Assembly (NCBI GenBank): GCA_002633005.1
Contig: NMRA01000085.1
Span: 800,619-848,564, forward strand
DNA length: 47,946 nt
Source of the DNA: Phoronis australis
Lineage: Eukaryota; Phoronida; Phoronidae
Reading direction: 5' to 3'
The position numbers and the translations under genes were made by a program. Below are positions 1-14,200 of this stretch, piece after piece; the first letter of the stretch is position 1, and every line of letters starts with the position of its first letter. The notes below the pieces were generated by a model. It made no database searches and was not told the DNA's origin. It worked only from the letters and a program-made list of their open reading frames with translations.

Positions 1-2256
1 ATGTCAACTTCTGAGGGAGATCATCTCTTATTGGGTGAAATGTTTACATCAAAGTGTGGATGCAAAGACCCCGACACTGTTGAAGCAGAGTGTCGCCTAT
101 CCATTAGACCACTGAATGGTATTGATCCAGATGGTAGTGATTCAAGTACAATGGGTTGTGAGCATGCTACCTCTGGCAATGAAGTTGTACCGGCTTCTGA
201 GGTAGAAATTGCACCATGTGACATAGTACAAAATGCTGGGCACTCTACTGGTCACGTTGATTCCCCTGCAGTAAACCACAACCAAGCACATGGTGTCTGT
301 ATTTCAGTCAATGACTGGTTGGAATTATCTGCCTCTGAGACGGTTTCTTTGCACGCTGAAAGGCCACATTCCATGCGTTGCCACGACTGTGAATCTCAAA
401 ATTTAAGACAAAAGTTGGACAGTTATGTTGAAACGCCGTCCCATCATCTGGACAGTGCAGTTCCCGTAGAAGAACCTGGGAATGAAAGAGATGCCAGCAA
501 TAACAACATGTCCATTGTGACTGATAAGCTCAACGGACTTACTCCATTGAAACAAAAACAACTAACTCAAGAAACTTGTTTGTCCACTGCGACAAGCCGG
601 GACAGGTGTGGAATAGAAAACGAATCTAAAGTACGAGAGATTGTCTTCCAGCAACATGACAGAATTGAATTTGAAAGTGAAACTGATGTGTTTCATGTGA
701 CCCCATCATTTGAAGGAAGCAAGGTGGTGAATGGTGACTTAACTACATCAAAATATGATGACCTCAGTAGTGTTGATGAAGCTGTTCATCACTCATCCAG
801 TGGAATGCTGGGTAATGTTGACCAAGGTGATGTTGATTCACATACAGCTGACCATGCTCTGTCCCCTTCAGCCAGTAAAGTTGACCATATTTCTGTGACA
901 GGAAGTGGCTGCTATGACCACATTGGTTCACCTACACAAGGGCACATACAAAGTCATACCAACAATATCTCAACTAGTGGAGGGTCACAATATTTCTCCT
1001 CAGAAGCAAGTTTTCCAGAAGCGAAAAGACCGCATTCCTCTCATTTTCATGATATTGAATCACAGAGTCCACCTCAAATGTTGGACAGTGTCGCTGAAAT
1101 AGGATACCAGGATCTGGCCTTAGCTGATTTCGTAGAAGAATCTCTGGTTGTAAGAGAGGTCGCCCTTAATGACTCACTCGTTGCGACAGGCAAAATCAAC
1201 GAACCAGATGTATATCGGACAATATCGCCCACTAAAGAAGATCATCCAGTGAAGTGTGACGTAAGCAAATCTGAAGAAGAAAACCTTGACCCTGTCACTA
1301 ACACTGATGAAGATATGTGTCGGTCGAGTTGTCAAACACTACCCCATATTCACAAAGACGGTGTTGTTTCTTCCATATATGGGCATGGCGAAGTCCGTAC
1401 TTATGCTTGGTCTGGCCGTAAAGTTAAAAGTGACACGGTCAAATGTGCAGGGCACTTTATTGACCACACTATTTCTCCTTCAGTTGGTCATCAGCAAACG
1501 TCCACGGACTGTAGTACCTCAACAAGCGGCGAAATAATTTTAAAAGAAGAAAGGTCGCCTTCTGCTAATTCCCTATGTAGTGAATTACATAGTCCAAGGC
1601 AAACGTTGGACTGTGGCATTGACAGACACGGTCAGAATCTTGCCAGAGCCATCCCGTCTGTAGAATCTTTGGGTGTAAGTGGTACTTCAACTGGTGAAGA
1701 GTTGATTTCTTCGAAAACAGAAAGATCTTCCTCTTCTTATTCCCTGGGAAGTACATCTGTAAGTCCGAGACAGGAGTTGGACAGATGTCTTGAACAACGA
1801 TGCCAAGATCTAACTAGCACACTGTTCTCAGAAGACTCCGAGAATGAAAGTGAGGCTAGCATTAGAAGCACATGCTTTGTCATGCATGAAATCAGTGAGG
1901 TGGGTCACAGCCACACTCAACATAGCCGTATGTCAACAAGTGGTGGGTCACAGATGTCAATCGCCGGGAAAGGAAATCACCGTTCAGACACTAAATCCGT
2001 CACTGGAGTGTATTGTAGCTACTCAACCAGAACCAGTGAAAATGTAAACGAGCCCGCGAGAAGTGGCATTTGCTACAACAGGATGCCTGCGGAAAAGACA
2101 GTAGCCAATCAGGTTGGCATTCCTATGTGGGAAATAGACATTAATTCAGATAGCTACTCTGGAGGTATAAGACAGTCGCCACAATCAATGGACCATAACT
2201 ACAGTGTGTGCAGAGAGAACGCTTGGAGTTACATGCACTTTCCAGTCTTCTATCAG
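1..2256 (+). CDS. SEC16: SEC16 large Ser/Thr-rich repetitive exon (5' end outside window)
   Basis: The frame is open from the first base for about 750 codons with no recognised folded domain. It is rich in Ser, Thr, His, Asp and Glu and is probably disordered. Diverged internal repeats are visible: an STSGGS-type motif, then a basic RPHS/RSPS motif, then SPRQxLD, then QDL...VEES. Cores lie near residues 118-166, 340-390, 516-563 and 573-623. Even the first residues (MSTSEGD) look like a repeat unit, so the first ATG is probably internal. I place the donor after 2256 (CAG|GTTCTG) because it gives the phase 0 needed by the next exon. CAG|GTTGGC after 2112 is an equally phased alternative. The hydrophobic tail that follows in frame is read-through into the intron. 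Confidence 0.6.
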
Positions 2257-5200
2257 GTTCTGTTCTTTGTTTACTCTTTCCGTTTTGTTTCCTTTGTTGT
2301 TCCGGCTGACCCAGTCGACATTGCTTGTTGGTGGCATGACTTATTAATTATGAAGTTTTTTTTTGAAATTTTATCTATGTCACTTCTGCTTTAAAACATT
2401 TGATAAAATCTGAGAGCCGTGCAGACATTGACTGCAATTTTCAAAAGTTCCATAAATCTCCAACAGATGTCAGCTACAGCTGGTCTTGATTTCCTCTTCT
2501 TGTCTTCATAATTTTTACTTACGCTTTGTCAGTACTAACCTACTAGGTTAATAGAACATTTGACAATTTCATTGAAAGACCCTCTAGTTATGGCTAACTA
2601 ATGCGATTTCACATGGATATCAGGACGGTGCAGCAGTTTTAAATGATCTTAAGTGTTTTTTTATTCACTCGTTGTGCTCTGGTTGAACTTTAACCCCGTT
2701 GCAATTAAAGGTGCTACAACTGCGCCTTCCAGCTCAAAAATCAACTTTGACTTAGACCACTTCCATTGTGAAATTGGTCTAGAATTGTTCCTTAAGGGAA
2801 TTGAAGGACTGGTGACTTCAGGGCTTGGAAAGACCTGACCTTTTTGTTATTGCTTGTGTCCAGGCTCTACAAGTGGGCTTGTCGCTACTTGACATTTTTA
2901 GTACCAACCATGGTTTTAAGGAATTATGAAATCTCAGTTGTTTCCAAGCCCGTGACCCACTTCCTGTCTGAGTAAGGAAGAAGTCGAGACCAATTTTATA
3001 GCGGTAAGTTGTCTAAATCAAAAGTTTAGTTCTTGTGCATAACGGCTTATAGCAGCTTTAATCGTGTTGTATTATTTGCTTGTTGGAGTGTTGTGTTGTG
3101 GTAGCATCGTTAACACTGTCTTGATGGCTTGTTGTTAACCTTAGTATGGGAAAGTTGGTAATAACCGATGGTGTTCGGTTAATGTGCAATTTTTCTGTGA
3201 CTAAAAGGTTAGTAAGATTTTCAAAAAAGGGAACTCAGAATTTAATGAATACTCAATATCCTATGAAGATATTAATCTCGTGGGGTGTCTGTGGTCGCAA
3301 TGTTGTCTAGTTCGTGTTTGCTTTGCTTGTAGCTCCGATGAACACGTTTCAAGTCTAAGAAACTCAACATTGATTTAGATCATTTAACGCTAAAAAACTG
3401 GTTCAAATTGGTCCAAATTCAGGTCGGTCAAATTAAAGATGATTTCTAGGCTTGGAAAATCTGATATTTTGTTGTTGCTAGAGTGACAAGCCAACTCCTT
3501 GAGCCTAGTCTTAAACTTTAAAGAACTGTCTTCTCTTCCCAAGCCCTGAATCACCTCTAGTTTGATCGAGGAACACTTTGAGATCAATTTCAAAACTGTA
3601 AGTGGTCTTAAGCAAAAATTTGACGTTGTGCCGGAAAGCAAGCTTATGATCACTTAATGAACTTTCTAGTCAGCAGCATTCTCGATCAGTGGTTGTGTCA
3701 ATAGTGAAATCGAAGTGTTGTGTGTTGATCGGTTGTGGCTGTTGTGTTTCAGACGGTAGAGAGGCAGCAGTCGAACACCTCAAGTGGTGGTGGTAGTACG
3801 TCCATGGCGCAGCCGGACTCCCCCAATGTGAACCCCACCAGATTTACATTCCAGCCTCAGCAGGCCGTAGCTGGGGACCAGGCGCAGGTGCGACGATCGT
3901 CGGCCCCACAAATATCTCCCCGCATGCAGCAGTACAGCCAGTTTGCTTCAGCTAGTCATGCCGTACCTGCCGCGAGGCCTCCTGTTGGTGACTTGTCACG
4001 CAGGGCCGAGCGACAACCCCCTGTTGATTCTATGGTTTGTGCTTCTATGTTTTGCGGTGTCTCCCTCTTTTTCCAACTTTAGTTCTATTGCGTGTGCATG
4101 GCTTGCGTTTCTGACTTACAGTTCTGAATTAATGTTTGTTAGTTTTCACACTTTGGCAACTAGTCCAGCATTGTTGTTGCCCTCATTGTCATAGTCATCC
4201 ATGGCAACGCCTCTGTCCAGCTGAACATTCTCTCTTGAAAAGGCAGATTTTCACTCACGAATTTTAGTTTTCAAAGACTCGCTCACCTCTTAGTCAGGAA
4301 CAGTCACAGTTTCAGCGGTACCTTGACTTATATGCATGGTAAAATACCTGGCTTAGATTTGCACACCTGTCTGCCTCCTGGGTCTCAACAGACTTCAACT
4401 GCTTCTCAGAAGTGTTGTTTTTGCACAAAATTGTTGTCCTCATTCGGCTAAACACCCAGCCCCTTGATTTATGAGATCCTCAATTTAAGCGCCTGGGGCG
4501 GTAATGCAAAGAATTATGGTAAATAAGGGCACAGGATCGTGTTTTCAAAGTGTTGTCTTATTAACTTTGTAAAAGTATTTTGCTTGCAGTAAATCTTCAC
4601 TTATTTAGCACACAATATTAGCGGACAAGTGAAGTTGTATTCTCTCAAATTTCTCCTCAAAAATAAAGATTAAGAAAACATTACTCTGTCACTAGCTTGG
4701 TTCGTTTTGTGAAGATATCATGAAACAGCTTTTGGTAAAATTTGCGATCATTTGCAGTAAAGCAATCTGCCTTTGAAAATTTCAAAAATGAGAGTTTTGG
4801 CCTTGGTTTTTGTGTGAAATATGTGGAGAACTGCTGCAATCTTGGTATTACCAACTGCAGTTCATGTACTTAACAGTTGCTTGTATTTCAATCGATGTCT
4901 TGTTTCACAAACCATTCAAAACTAAAATTCCATAAACAGCCCTCCTGTTAGGTGGATGTAGAAAATTTCCTCCAAATTGTGTTCAAGGGACGTGGACAGC
5001 GACACTGCTCTCTGGTAGTCATTTCCGTCTAATTTCAATGCATGCCAGTGTTTGTGAAACTAGTCACAGCTTGACTAATAGTTTGGCATCATCTCTTTTC
5101 AGACTGACATGTAGATTTACGTGCATGCTGTTTTTGCCTTTAAATGTCTAATGGATATGATTTGAATAATACTAAACGTTTAGTATTTGTTGTTATTATG

Positions 5201-8200
5201 TCATTAGTTGTTTTAGTAATGTGGAAGATAATTCTACACTGTGTGATGCTGTTGTATAGTCAGTATGTAGTTGTGGCACCTCGTTGAACTGATAGCAGGA
5301 ATTTCAATGTAAGAGGCTGGCATTTTTTTAAATATCATAGACTTAGGATGTCTTTGCAAGTCCACGTCAGTCTTGGCTATAACCAAGTCAATTGTAAATG
5401 CTTTATGCCTATAAACCTACCTTCCATTACAAAAACATGTTCTGCTTTAGACCATTTACCTTCACAGTGAAATAAGGGGTGATTTGGGAACTTAAAAAGA
5501 ACGTAGAGTTAGTGATTACTCGAGATCAGACTCTACAAGTTGGCTTGTCATGGAGTGTCATTTGATGTGCCCAGGGTGGTAGCGAGCAATAATGATGTCG
5601 GTTATTTGCACTCCCATGAATCATTTCTCATGTATCCAAGAAATAGGTTGAGATCTATTTTATTTGAAGCGGTACTAGTGGTCCAAATCAAAACCTAGTT
5701 TCTTGGATGGAATGCGCTTTTGTTGCCGTTTACATACAAATCTTAGAAGACTGGAGGGATATTATGTAAGGCTTGGCACTAGCAATCTGCACATATCACC
5801 ATCACTTGCTCACTCATTAAACATTCACGATAATCGTCTCTAACTGTGCATCGTCATATCAGCAATATGTCTGCTTCTTCTATAACAAAGATATGATTAT
5901 GCAGGATCCCAGCATATATTTTCAAACTGTGCAGATATCTGTCTTGTTAATGTCAATTAATATTTCCTTTATCTATATGCACGCCAGTCTTGTGGAACGT
6001 CTGCCTCGCAATAAATGATTTCTGCACCATATATTACTTGCTAAATAAATGGTTTTGGTGAACTGTATATATTGCAAGAGGTATTTCTCAAAAATAGACT
6101 TTTTGAGAAGCTGCATTTTCAGTTCCTGTTGGCCAATTAAGAAAGAGAAGCAATGAGAAGTCACGCCCATCTTGGCTATATATGTGCGAAGGGGCGGAGC
6201 TCTGCTTGTCAGTCTACAGCTTCTCTGCTGATGAAAACTAAGAACATAGTATGGACCTTTCACTGAAAGTGTGAACCATTCATGTTCAAAATGTCCTAAC
6301 TGTCAATGTGTCGTTTAAGGTTTCCAAAGCAATTGCGAAGCATGCGATGATTTTATTGCAGTGTTTTCATAATTGCTTCTGCAGAGACACTGTGCAGAGG
6401 TTTTCATGTTTAAGTGTTCTTTCTAGGGTCCCCGTTCTCGCCAAGTCTCAGAGAGTGCTGGCAGTGAGAAAATTGACTCAATAACACCAGTGCCACCTAG
6501 TAAAAAGGAGATAAAACCTGTACCCAAGGTAAGACGAGACTAGTCCTGCAAGTGCTGCACAGTTGATCACCCATCTTTAGCAGATGTTTTATTCATTGGT
6601 TTATCGAGTTGTACCCTTTGCTCTGACATGGATGTTAGGGTGTGCTTCTTAACCTTGACAAGAACAGTAGTTTTGGAAAAAGTTGACGAAATTTCTTCTG
6701 GTGGAAAATTGTTGAAATTGCGGAGCAAAAATATCCATCAATTTTCAAATCTTGTGCTTCACTTGGTTTGCATTATGCATGCTGACATCTTGGGAGGGCT
6801 CGTCAACTCATGAAACCTCTTCTTACTAACTGACTAACAGAATTTCAGAACCTGCTTCAGTCGGAAAATAATCCTGGACAAATTATACTATATTTATCTT
6901 GGGCCAGCTACTGATTTGATTCTCTTTAGTTATCGAACTAGCAACATGGTTACTGTTCTGGTTGCATCCAATATCTTAGCATAACTGTCTAAACCTAATT
7001 TTCATGACATTGATTCTACTATATATCCCACGGACGTGAATTTTGCAGTTTGGTAAATGTATACTGTCTGTCTTACAGTCAGGCAGTTGGCTGGGTAGAT
7101 GGTTGAAGTGGCCGGGGAAGTCTAAGAATGAAATGATTCTGCCAGATGACAAGAACCCTACTGTAAGTATTTAATAATCTTGATCAGTCATTTTGTGTAC
7201 ACACTGAACAAACTATGGACTAAACTGTCTAAATCTTTTATTTTTTGGAGCAATTCTACAAAGTAGATTATTTCAATTGTCGAACGTATCGTGAAGAATT
7301 AGTGTAAAATCAATTTGTGCCGCTGTGTTTTGCAATATTTGACATCGTTTGCAGATCATCTGGGACGATAAGCTAAAGAAGTGGGTCAACACAGCTGCGG
7401 ATGAGGATGAAGAACCCCCAGCCCCGCCCCCACCCAAGGATATTGACTTGAAGGGTAGGGATGTGCTGAGTGAAGCACAGGCAGCTGTGCTTTAATACAC
7501 ATTGCATCAGACCTGTACAGATCATTCAGCCTAGCCCATTGTACCAGACCCCTGAACCATTTTTGTTTATACTCATATGCACTCGAAAATTTACGACCTG
7601 AGGAGCTAGTATCCTAACTCAAAGGTCAAGCAATGGGATCCAGTGGGATTTGAAGCCATGACCTTGAGAATAAGGTAGGCACTCAACCCACTAGGCAACA
7701 CTGCCTCTTCTTGCTGTCGACTGTTACAAGTTTAGTGTGGTATCTTACATAGATTTTGGTCATTATGTATGGGCTGTTATGTATTTCAAGCATTCTTCTA
7801 TTTATAAATGAAGTAAGAAAATAACCTCTGAGGTAATTGTGGTTTTGAAAGTGATCCATGGTTGAAGGCGTATTAGTCGAGAGTCCATGGAGTCACTAAT
7901 AAGGTGTATCGTATCAGTGTGTGTGGCTTACCCTACCACGATTGGGCAACTGAAGTTTCTTTGGTCTATGTCTGACCAATGAAAACGCTCTTATGCGGCT
8001 TTGCATTGTGGGATATCATCTGCTTTGGAATTCATGTGAATATGTGGAGTGCATAATTTTGACACGAACGAATTCCAAAGAATCAGTGTGCAGATAAATT
8101 ATTAAGCCAGTCCCAGAATGCACTAGTCGTAAAATCCACCATGGTCTGTTAGTCGGTTATAGTGGCGAGTGGACCCCAACACACACACACACACGTTAGC

Positions 8201-11200
8201 TCACAATGTTGGCTGTATGAGAATGATGTCATAGGACAAGTCAGTAGTGCCTATTTGTAGAATGAGTTGCTAGTCAGCTGTTCCCAAAATCTAAAAAGAC
8301 TCATCTGTCACTTATACAACTTCTCAATCCTATTTTTATGCGCCCACATATTTATATGTGGACGTATTATGCCGTCATCTCTGTCCGTCCGTCTGTGTGG
8401 CGTCCGTCAGGTGTCCGCTGCTTTATCTCCAAAACCCTTTGACATCTGTTCATGAAATTTGGCACATGTGTTTCATTCATGAATGGGACTGCATGAGTGA
8501 ACTTTCGGACAGATCCGACTACCGGTGTGCCCCCTAGTGGCAACTTTAGTTTTTTACGCTTACCTTTGTATCTTCAAAAGTCCTTAATGGATTATCATGA
8601 AATATTGTATGTAAGCACCTATTAGTGAGATGACGCTATCCTCCCCTTTTGGGATGGATTCGACGTAGTTTGCGCCACCTAGTGGCCATTTTTACTGTTT
8701 TCCATTTTTTTTGCGTCTACCCCTCTATCAACCAAACCACTCAAAGGATGATTGTGAAAATTGGCATGTATGTTCTTACTATGAAGATGACGGTTGAGGA
8801 TGATTTTCCGATGCTTTTGACTACTGTGGTGCCTCCTAGTGGCAGTTTTTTTTTGCGCCTATTGCTCTATCTCCTAAACCGTTCTCAGGATCTTTACGAA
8901 ATTTAGTAAGTTTATTTATATGATGTTCACGACGACGAATTTCGGACAGATCTGAATACTGGTGTGCCACCCAGTGGCTATTTTATTTATTTTTTACATT
9001 TACATCTGTATCTTCAAAGGTCCTCATCGTATTTTCATAAAATTTGGCATTTAGGCATCTATTAATGAGATGTCGCTATCTCTCCGTTTTCAGATGAATT
9101 CGACCTAGTTTGCACCACCTAGTGGCCATTTTTACTGTTTTTGAGTTTTTTGACGTCCACTCATCTATCAACCAAACCGGTTTCAGGATAATTGTGAAAA
9201 TTGGCATGTATGTTTTTACTATGAAGTTGACGGCTGACGATGATTTTCTGATGACTTTGACTACTGGGGCATCTCCTAGTGGCAGTTTTTTTGAGCTCAT
9301 GGCTATATCACCTAAATTGTTTGCAGGATCTTTACTTAATTTAGCAAGACTGTGTATTTTTATATGATGTTGACTACGGATGACGACGACTTTCGGACAG
9401 ATCTGACTACTGCTGTGCCCCCTAGTGGCAATTTTAGTTTTTTACGTTTAACTCTGTATCTTCAAAGGTCCTAAACAGATTTTCATAAAATTTTTAATAT
9501 AGCATCTATTGGTGTGATGACGCTATCTTCCTGTTTTTGGATGGAATCGAGGTATTTTGCACCACCTAGTGGCCATTTTTGCTGTTTTCAAATCTTGCTT
9601 TTGGCGTCCACCCCTGTATCAACCAAATCATTTGAAAATTAGCATATATGTTCTCAGTGTGAAGACGACGTTTGATGAGGGTGACTCACTACTGTAGTGC
9701 CTCCTAGAGGTAGTTTTGTTTTGCGCCCATAGTTGTATCTCCTAAACCCACTGCAGGATCTTTACTAAATTTAGTAAGTGTATTTATCTGAAGATAACAA
9801 CAGACGACGACTTTCAGGCGGATCTAACGAACACTGTGCCCACTAGTGGCAATTTCACTTTATTTTGTTTTTCTTTGTTTCTCTGAAGTTCCTTGACGTA
9901 TTTTTATGAAATATGGCATGTTCCTGTTTTTGGATGGATTGTATGTTTTTGCACCATCTAGTGGCCATTTTTATGATACGAATAAATAACCCTAAAAGCA
10001 CACCATTTGCAATGCATTTGTGGGTGCATTTCAACGCTCCACGTTGCTCTTGTTGTTTTTTTGAGCGTTTAACCATGGAATTATACCTTTAAATATTGTC
10101 TAAGCCAGTTAACAGTCTTTTTCTTTGTCAACTTGAACATTTTGGCCTTGTCCTTGCAGGTTCAAATCCAGTTCCTTCACAGACTACAGCGCCTTCTGGT
10201 CCCAGTGGACCTCAACCAACTGGGCCCCCTGGTGGAGGTGTTAGTCGATTTTCTCTGAAAGCAAGAGGTATTACTAAACGTGAACTAAAAATTTGAATTT
10301 CATTAATGAGCATTCCTAGTTTCTTTACTAAGTTTTTATAAGGTTTTAAAATATTCTGTTAAATATACATGTATGTTTTGTGGGCCTTTGATAATTGAGA
10401 ATTTGTTCTTCATAAGAGTTCCATATCAAGCAACTGAGATTTAATCTAAATGATGAGTTGTTGCCAATTATTTTTCACTATTAGAAGACATAGTTGTCGT
10501 GATGAGATAATGTTGTTGTGTCTAGTTTAATTTGCCATGTACTGTTACGGTAGATGATTGGTGTGTTCAGAGCTGTAGATGTTGCTGGTTTCTGTTAAAC
10601 TTCTTTTAACGCACCGAAATGCAATTTTCCTAGATATTGTGCGTGAAACACTATACAGTCTGTACTTATGTGTGATGTATTTATTTCTGTCAGAAAAATT
10701 GTGAAAATGTGAACAGCAATGTACGAGAAGTCAGTGGCAGCCATCTTGAATTTGAAGGAGTCTGTTTTACATTGTTGTACTCTGTCACAACACTGTAATT
10801 ATGTTTTCTGTCAATTTGTACCAAACCGTTAAGTTCATATCTAACAATGTCTGTCTGTTTCAGGGAGGACTCAAAAATATGTCGACGTGTTCAGTGGTAG
10901 TAAAGTGTCGTCAACAGCGACCCCTACCTCCCTATTCAACGCCATGCCTGCTAGCAGCGCCCCCATGCCGTCAAATCTTTTCATCCCTCAAGCCAGTAAG
11001 TGTGGTCGCGGATGTTGATAACACTGAGTCTTTGTTTGTAGCTCTCAGACTTGTAAGTTGTGCATGGTCTAAGCATTTGGTGTCGGCCCTATCGCTTTCT
11101 AAACTGAAACATTTCGGGTCCAGCGTGCATCACCCGAATGAAAGTTGCCAAAATCAAATAGTTATGCTTTAAGCCCCTTGTCAAACCATGCTTGTTCCCA

Positions 11201-14200
11201 GAATGCCCGAGTTCATCTCAAGGTCTTAATAGAATGGACTTTGGGTGTGCAGAATTGGGCCTCTTCAGCCAAAAACAAGCTTCAAATGTGACTCCTGTTC
11301 AAGGAGTTCTTGCTTGTATTTTGAAATGCACTGATAGTTGCACTCAGTTGTATCCCAACCTACTGAGAACAACTCACAAAAGTTCACTTGGCTGTTGAAT
11401 ACATTGAAAAGTTCTTTATATTTAAGTCTATGAGTTTTGTACCAGTTCACGTTTTCACCTATGGGTTCTACAGCTTTTGTCATTGTGAGTGGGTTGGACT
11501 GGATGTCATTCTTATAGGTGGTGGGGACATCTATTGATCATCTCGTCTACTTGTAGCACACTGCAATGCTGTAGATATCTTGTAAGGCATGTTGAATAGA
11601 GACATTGGTCAGTTTAACTTACCAGATATCTACAGCGAACAAGACGACAATCAGATGTCCCCTCAGCCTGTAAGGGTGACCTCACACGCCCAAATCACTC
11701 ACGTCATCAGTTTCGCAAAAGCTTCAGAACCCATAGCCTAAAATGTTAACTGGTACGTAACACATTGATTATGTATGAGGAAGTTTTCACTATTTTATAC
11801 TAAGAACAACGAGGTGTGACAGCGCCTTTATTTTTTTTTTGTAAACATGCAGCAATGATGTTGCATCTTGAAAATTGGTTGACAACAGTTTGCAATTTCT
11901 GTAATTTCTTGAAATAATCCCATTATCTCGTTTAGCTCAGCAATTTTCTCCGAGTGCTAAACCTTTTCTTGTACCCTAGCAGTCCCCAGCTTTGGGCATA
12001 TTCGGAACATTGTAATGCAGAAATTGCCAGTTAGATTCGTATGAAACCTTCACATACCATGCTTTATTAGGTGTTCTCCAAAACACTGTTTAGAATTGTG
12101 TTACAATGTTCCACTTTTGCAAATGTAGGACTTTAATGATTTTCACGAAAAACTCAAAACTTGTACAAAACAAAATGATAATTCGGGAAACTGTAACATA
12201 CAGTGTTTTTGAGATTTCATCTTGATCATTGTTATCACTCAAAACTTGGTTATGTTTTGCTCTCAATGTACTTATTAATAATATGTTACTCCTTTACTAA
12301 ATTTTACATGGTCCAATGAAAGGCATGGTGGTATAAAGTCAAAAATAAAATTCCACAAGTTTTCCGCTTTCAGAAAAATATATTCTGTTACCGAGGAGAA
12401 GTCCATAGTTTTGTAATTGTTTTGCTAAATACAGACTTGTCGACGAGATCTTACGCAACCGTAATGTTTGTCATCCGGTTTGCACTAACTGCTACAAACT
12501 TGTGCTTTCAGTTGGTGGAAGTGGGGAGGTAGAACAACCACAAGAGGGCAGTGCTGAGAACCCAGATGACAATGTAAGTTTAGTGCCATGTGCGCATGTG
12601 TAATCGTGTTTTCTCTTGAGGAATGGTTGTGTCGTACTAGGATTTGTGTTGTGGTTTGCATAGATGAGTGTACGTTACGGTAATTATCCACGTATATCGC
12701 ACAAAATAAATTGAGTATAATTTCGTGATAATGAGGGTACTCCAAATAAAGTGAATATACCGACTTGGTTGTTAAGGGTGTGTGAAATGAACTGAGTAAC
12801 CAGCATCGCCAACTGTCCGTGTTTGAATTTAATGAAATGCAACATTTGGTTTGTCAAGGTGATCCAATCCAGTTAAGAGTTGTAATGAATTACGTTTTAA
12901 TCCTTGTCCATTACAACAGTACTTTACTCCAACACTATTTGATATTTTGCCAAGTGCACAGCTGAGTGGGTGCAAGTTAGGCGAGGCAAGAAATTCCCCA
13001 CCTGGTTAAAAGCCTCGTGCGAATAAATGAGGAACAAATATAATTTTTACAAGTAATTTTGAGCGTGCGAATTAAGGTGGGTGTGCGAAATAGGTGGAGA
13101 ATTACAGTAGCTTGTAAATGTAAATAAATGTTTTATGTGATGAAAATTAAGTGTGCTCAAGGTTGTAAATGAAAATGTTTTAGGTGACATAGTACTAAGA
13201 GCAACCAAACACTGAGAACCAGTTGTATGTCTTGTCTGTTGTTAGTTTTAAGTAGTAAACACCAGATGTCTCTGGATATACCTGTGCTAAAGGGTCTGAA
13301 ATTGTGCTTGTTATTTGTTAAATTAAAATAAGTTTACAAAAAAAGCTTTTGATTTTGAGTGGTTGTAGGCCATTGTCATTATTACTGTGTGTAAATATTA
13401 TCTGTAAATGAGTCTCTCTGTACATGAAATCACGATATCGCTTTGAGGGTTTAAAGGATTATGATCTTCACTCGCGGTATTATGATGGGTAACAGTCACT
13501 TACATGGGTCTTGCATTTTGAGAATTAGTCTCCGCTGCTGAATAACCGGCATCAACCTTGTTCTCAAAATCCGGGGCCCCATAGGCAGTAGTCGCATACT
13601 GAGGTATTGTATTTTGATAAATTTTTATTCTGCAACTAGTTATTCATCAGTACTAAGAGTGTGTGTAAGAGCAAATTTTTATGCTATGGGTGTATTTTTC
13701 TCATGCCTTTAACAATATTCCTCAGATTTTTGTGGAATAGGTTGCAAAGAATAGGAATTCATGGCAATGGTTTAATATTGATGAAAAGCTTGACGTATTG
13801 AAAGGTTAGAGTATGTGGATGAACTTTGTGGGTTAACAGTGAGACTTACTCTTCATTTAAAATATTGGTACACGTCGGGTATAATCTTAGTCCTTTTTTA
13901 TTTATTGTGAGCCTGGATGGCATTGATGTCTGGTGAAAACAGTGGAATTTGAATGTTGTTACATGCCAATGATATGGTTGGGGACGCAGGAACTGCATTT
14001 AAATTAGAGCAATAGATACTGTCTAGATTGAGGTATGAAAGTTAATTTAGAAAAATGAAAATAATGGTATTTAGATAGGATTTCCCACTGAGAAAGTATG
14101 GAAAATGGTATTTTGGGAGTGACAAAATTGAGGCCATCTCATCGTATAAGTGCCTGCGTGTTTGCTTACTCTTAAGCTTGTCTGAACACAAGCAATGGAA

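Noticed and set aside
2257-2394. Hydrophobic C-terminal segment on the first long frame, resembling a membrane anchor
   Set aside because: It follows a plausible in-phase donor and is better explained as read-through into an intron.
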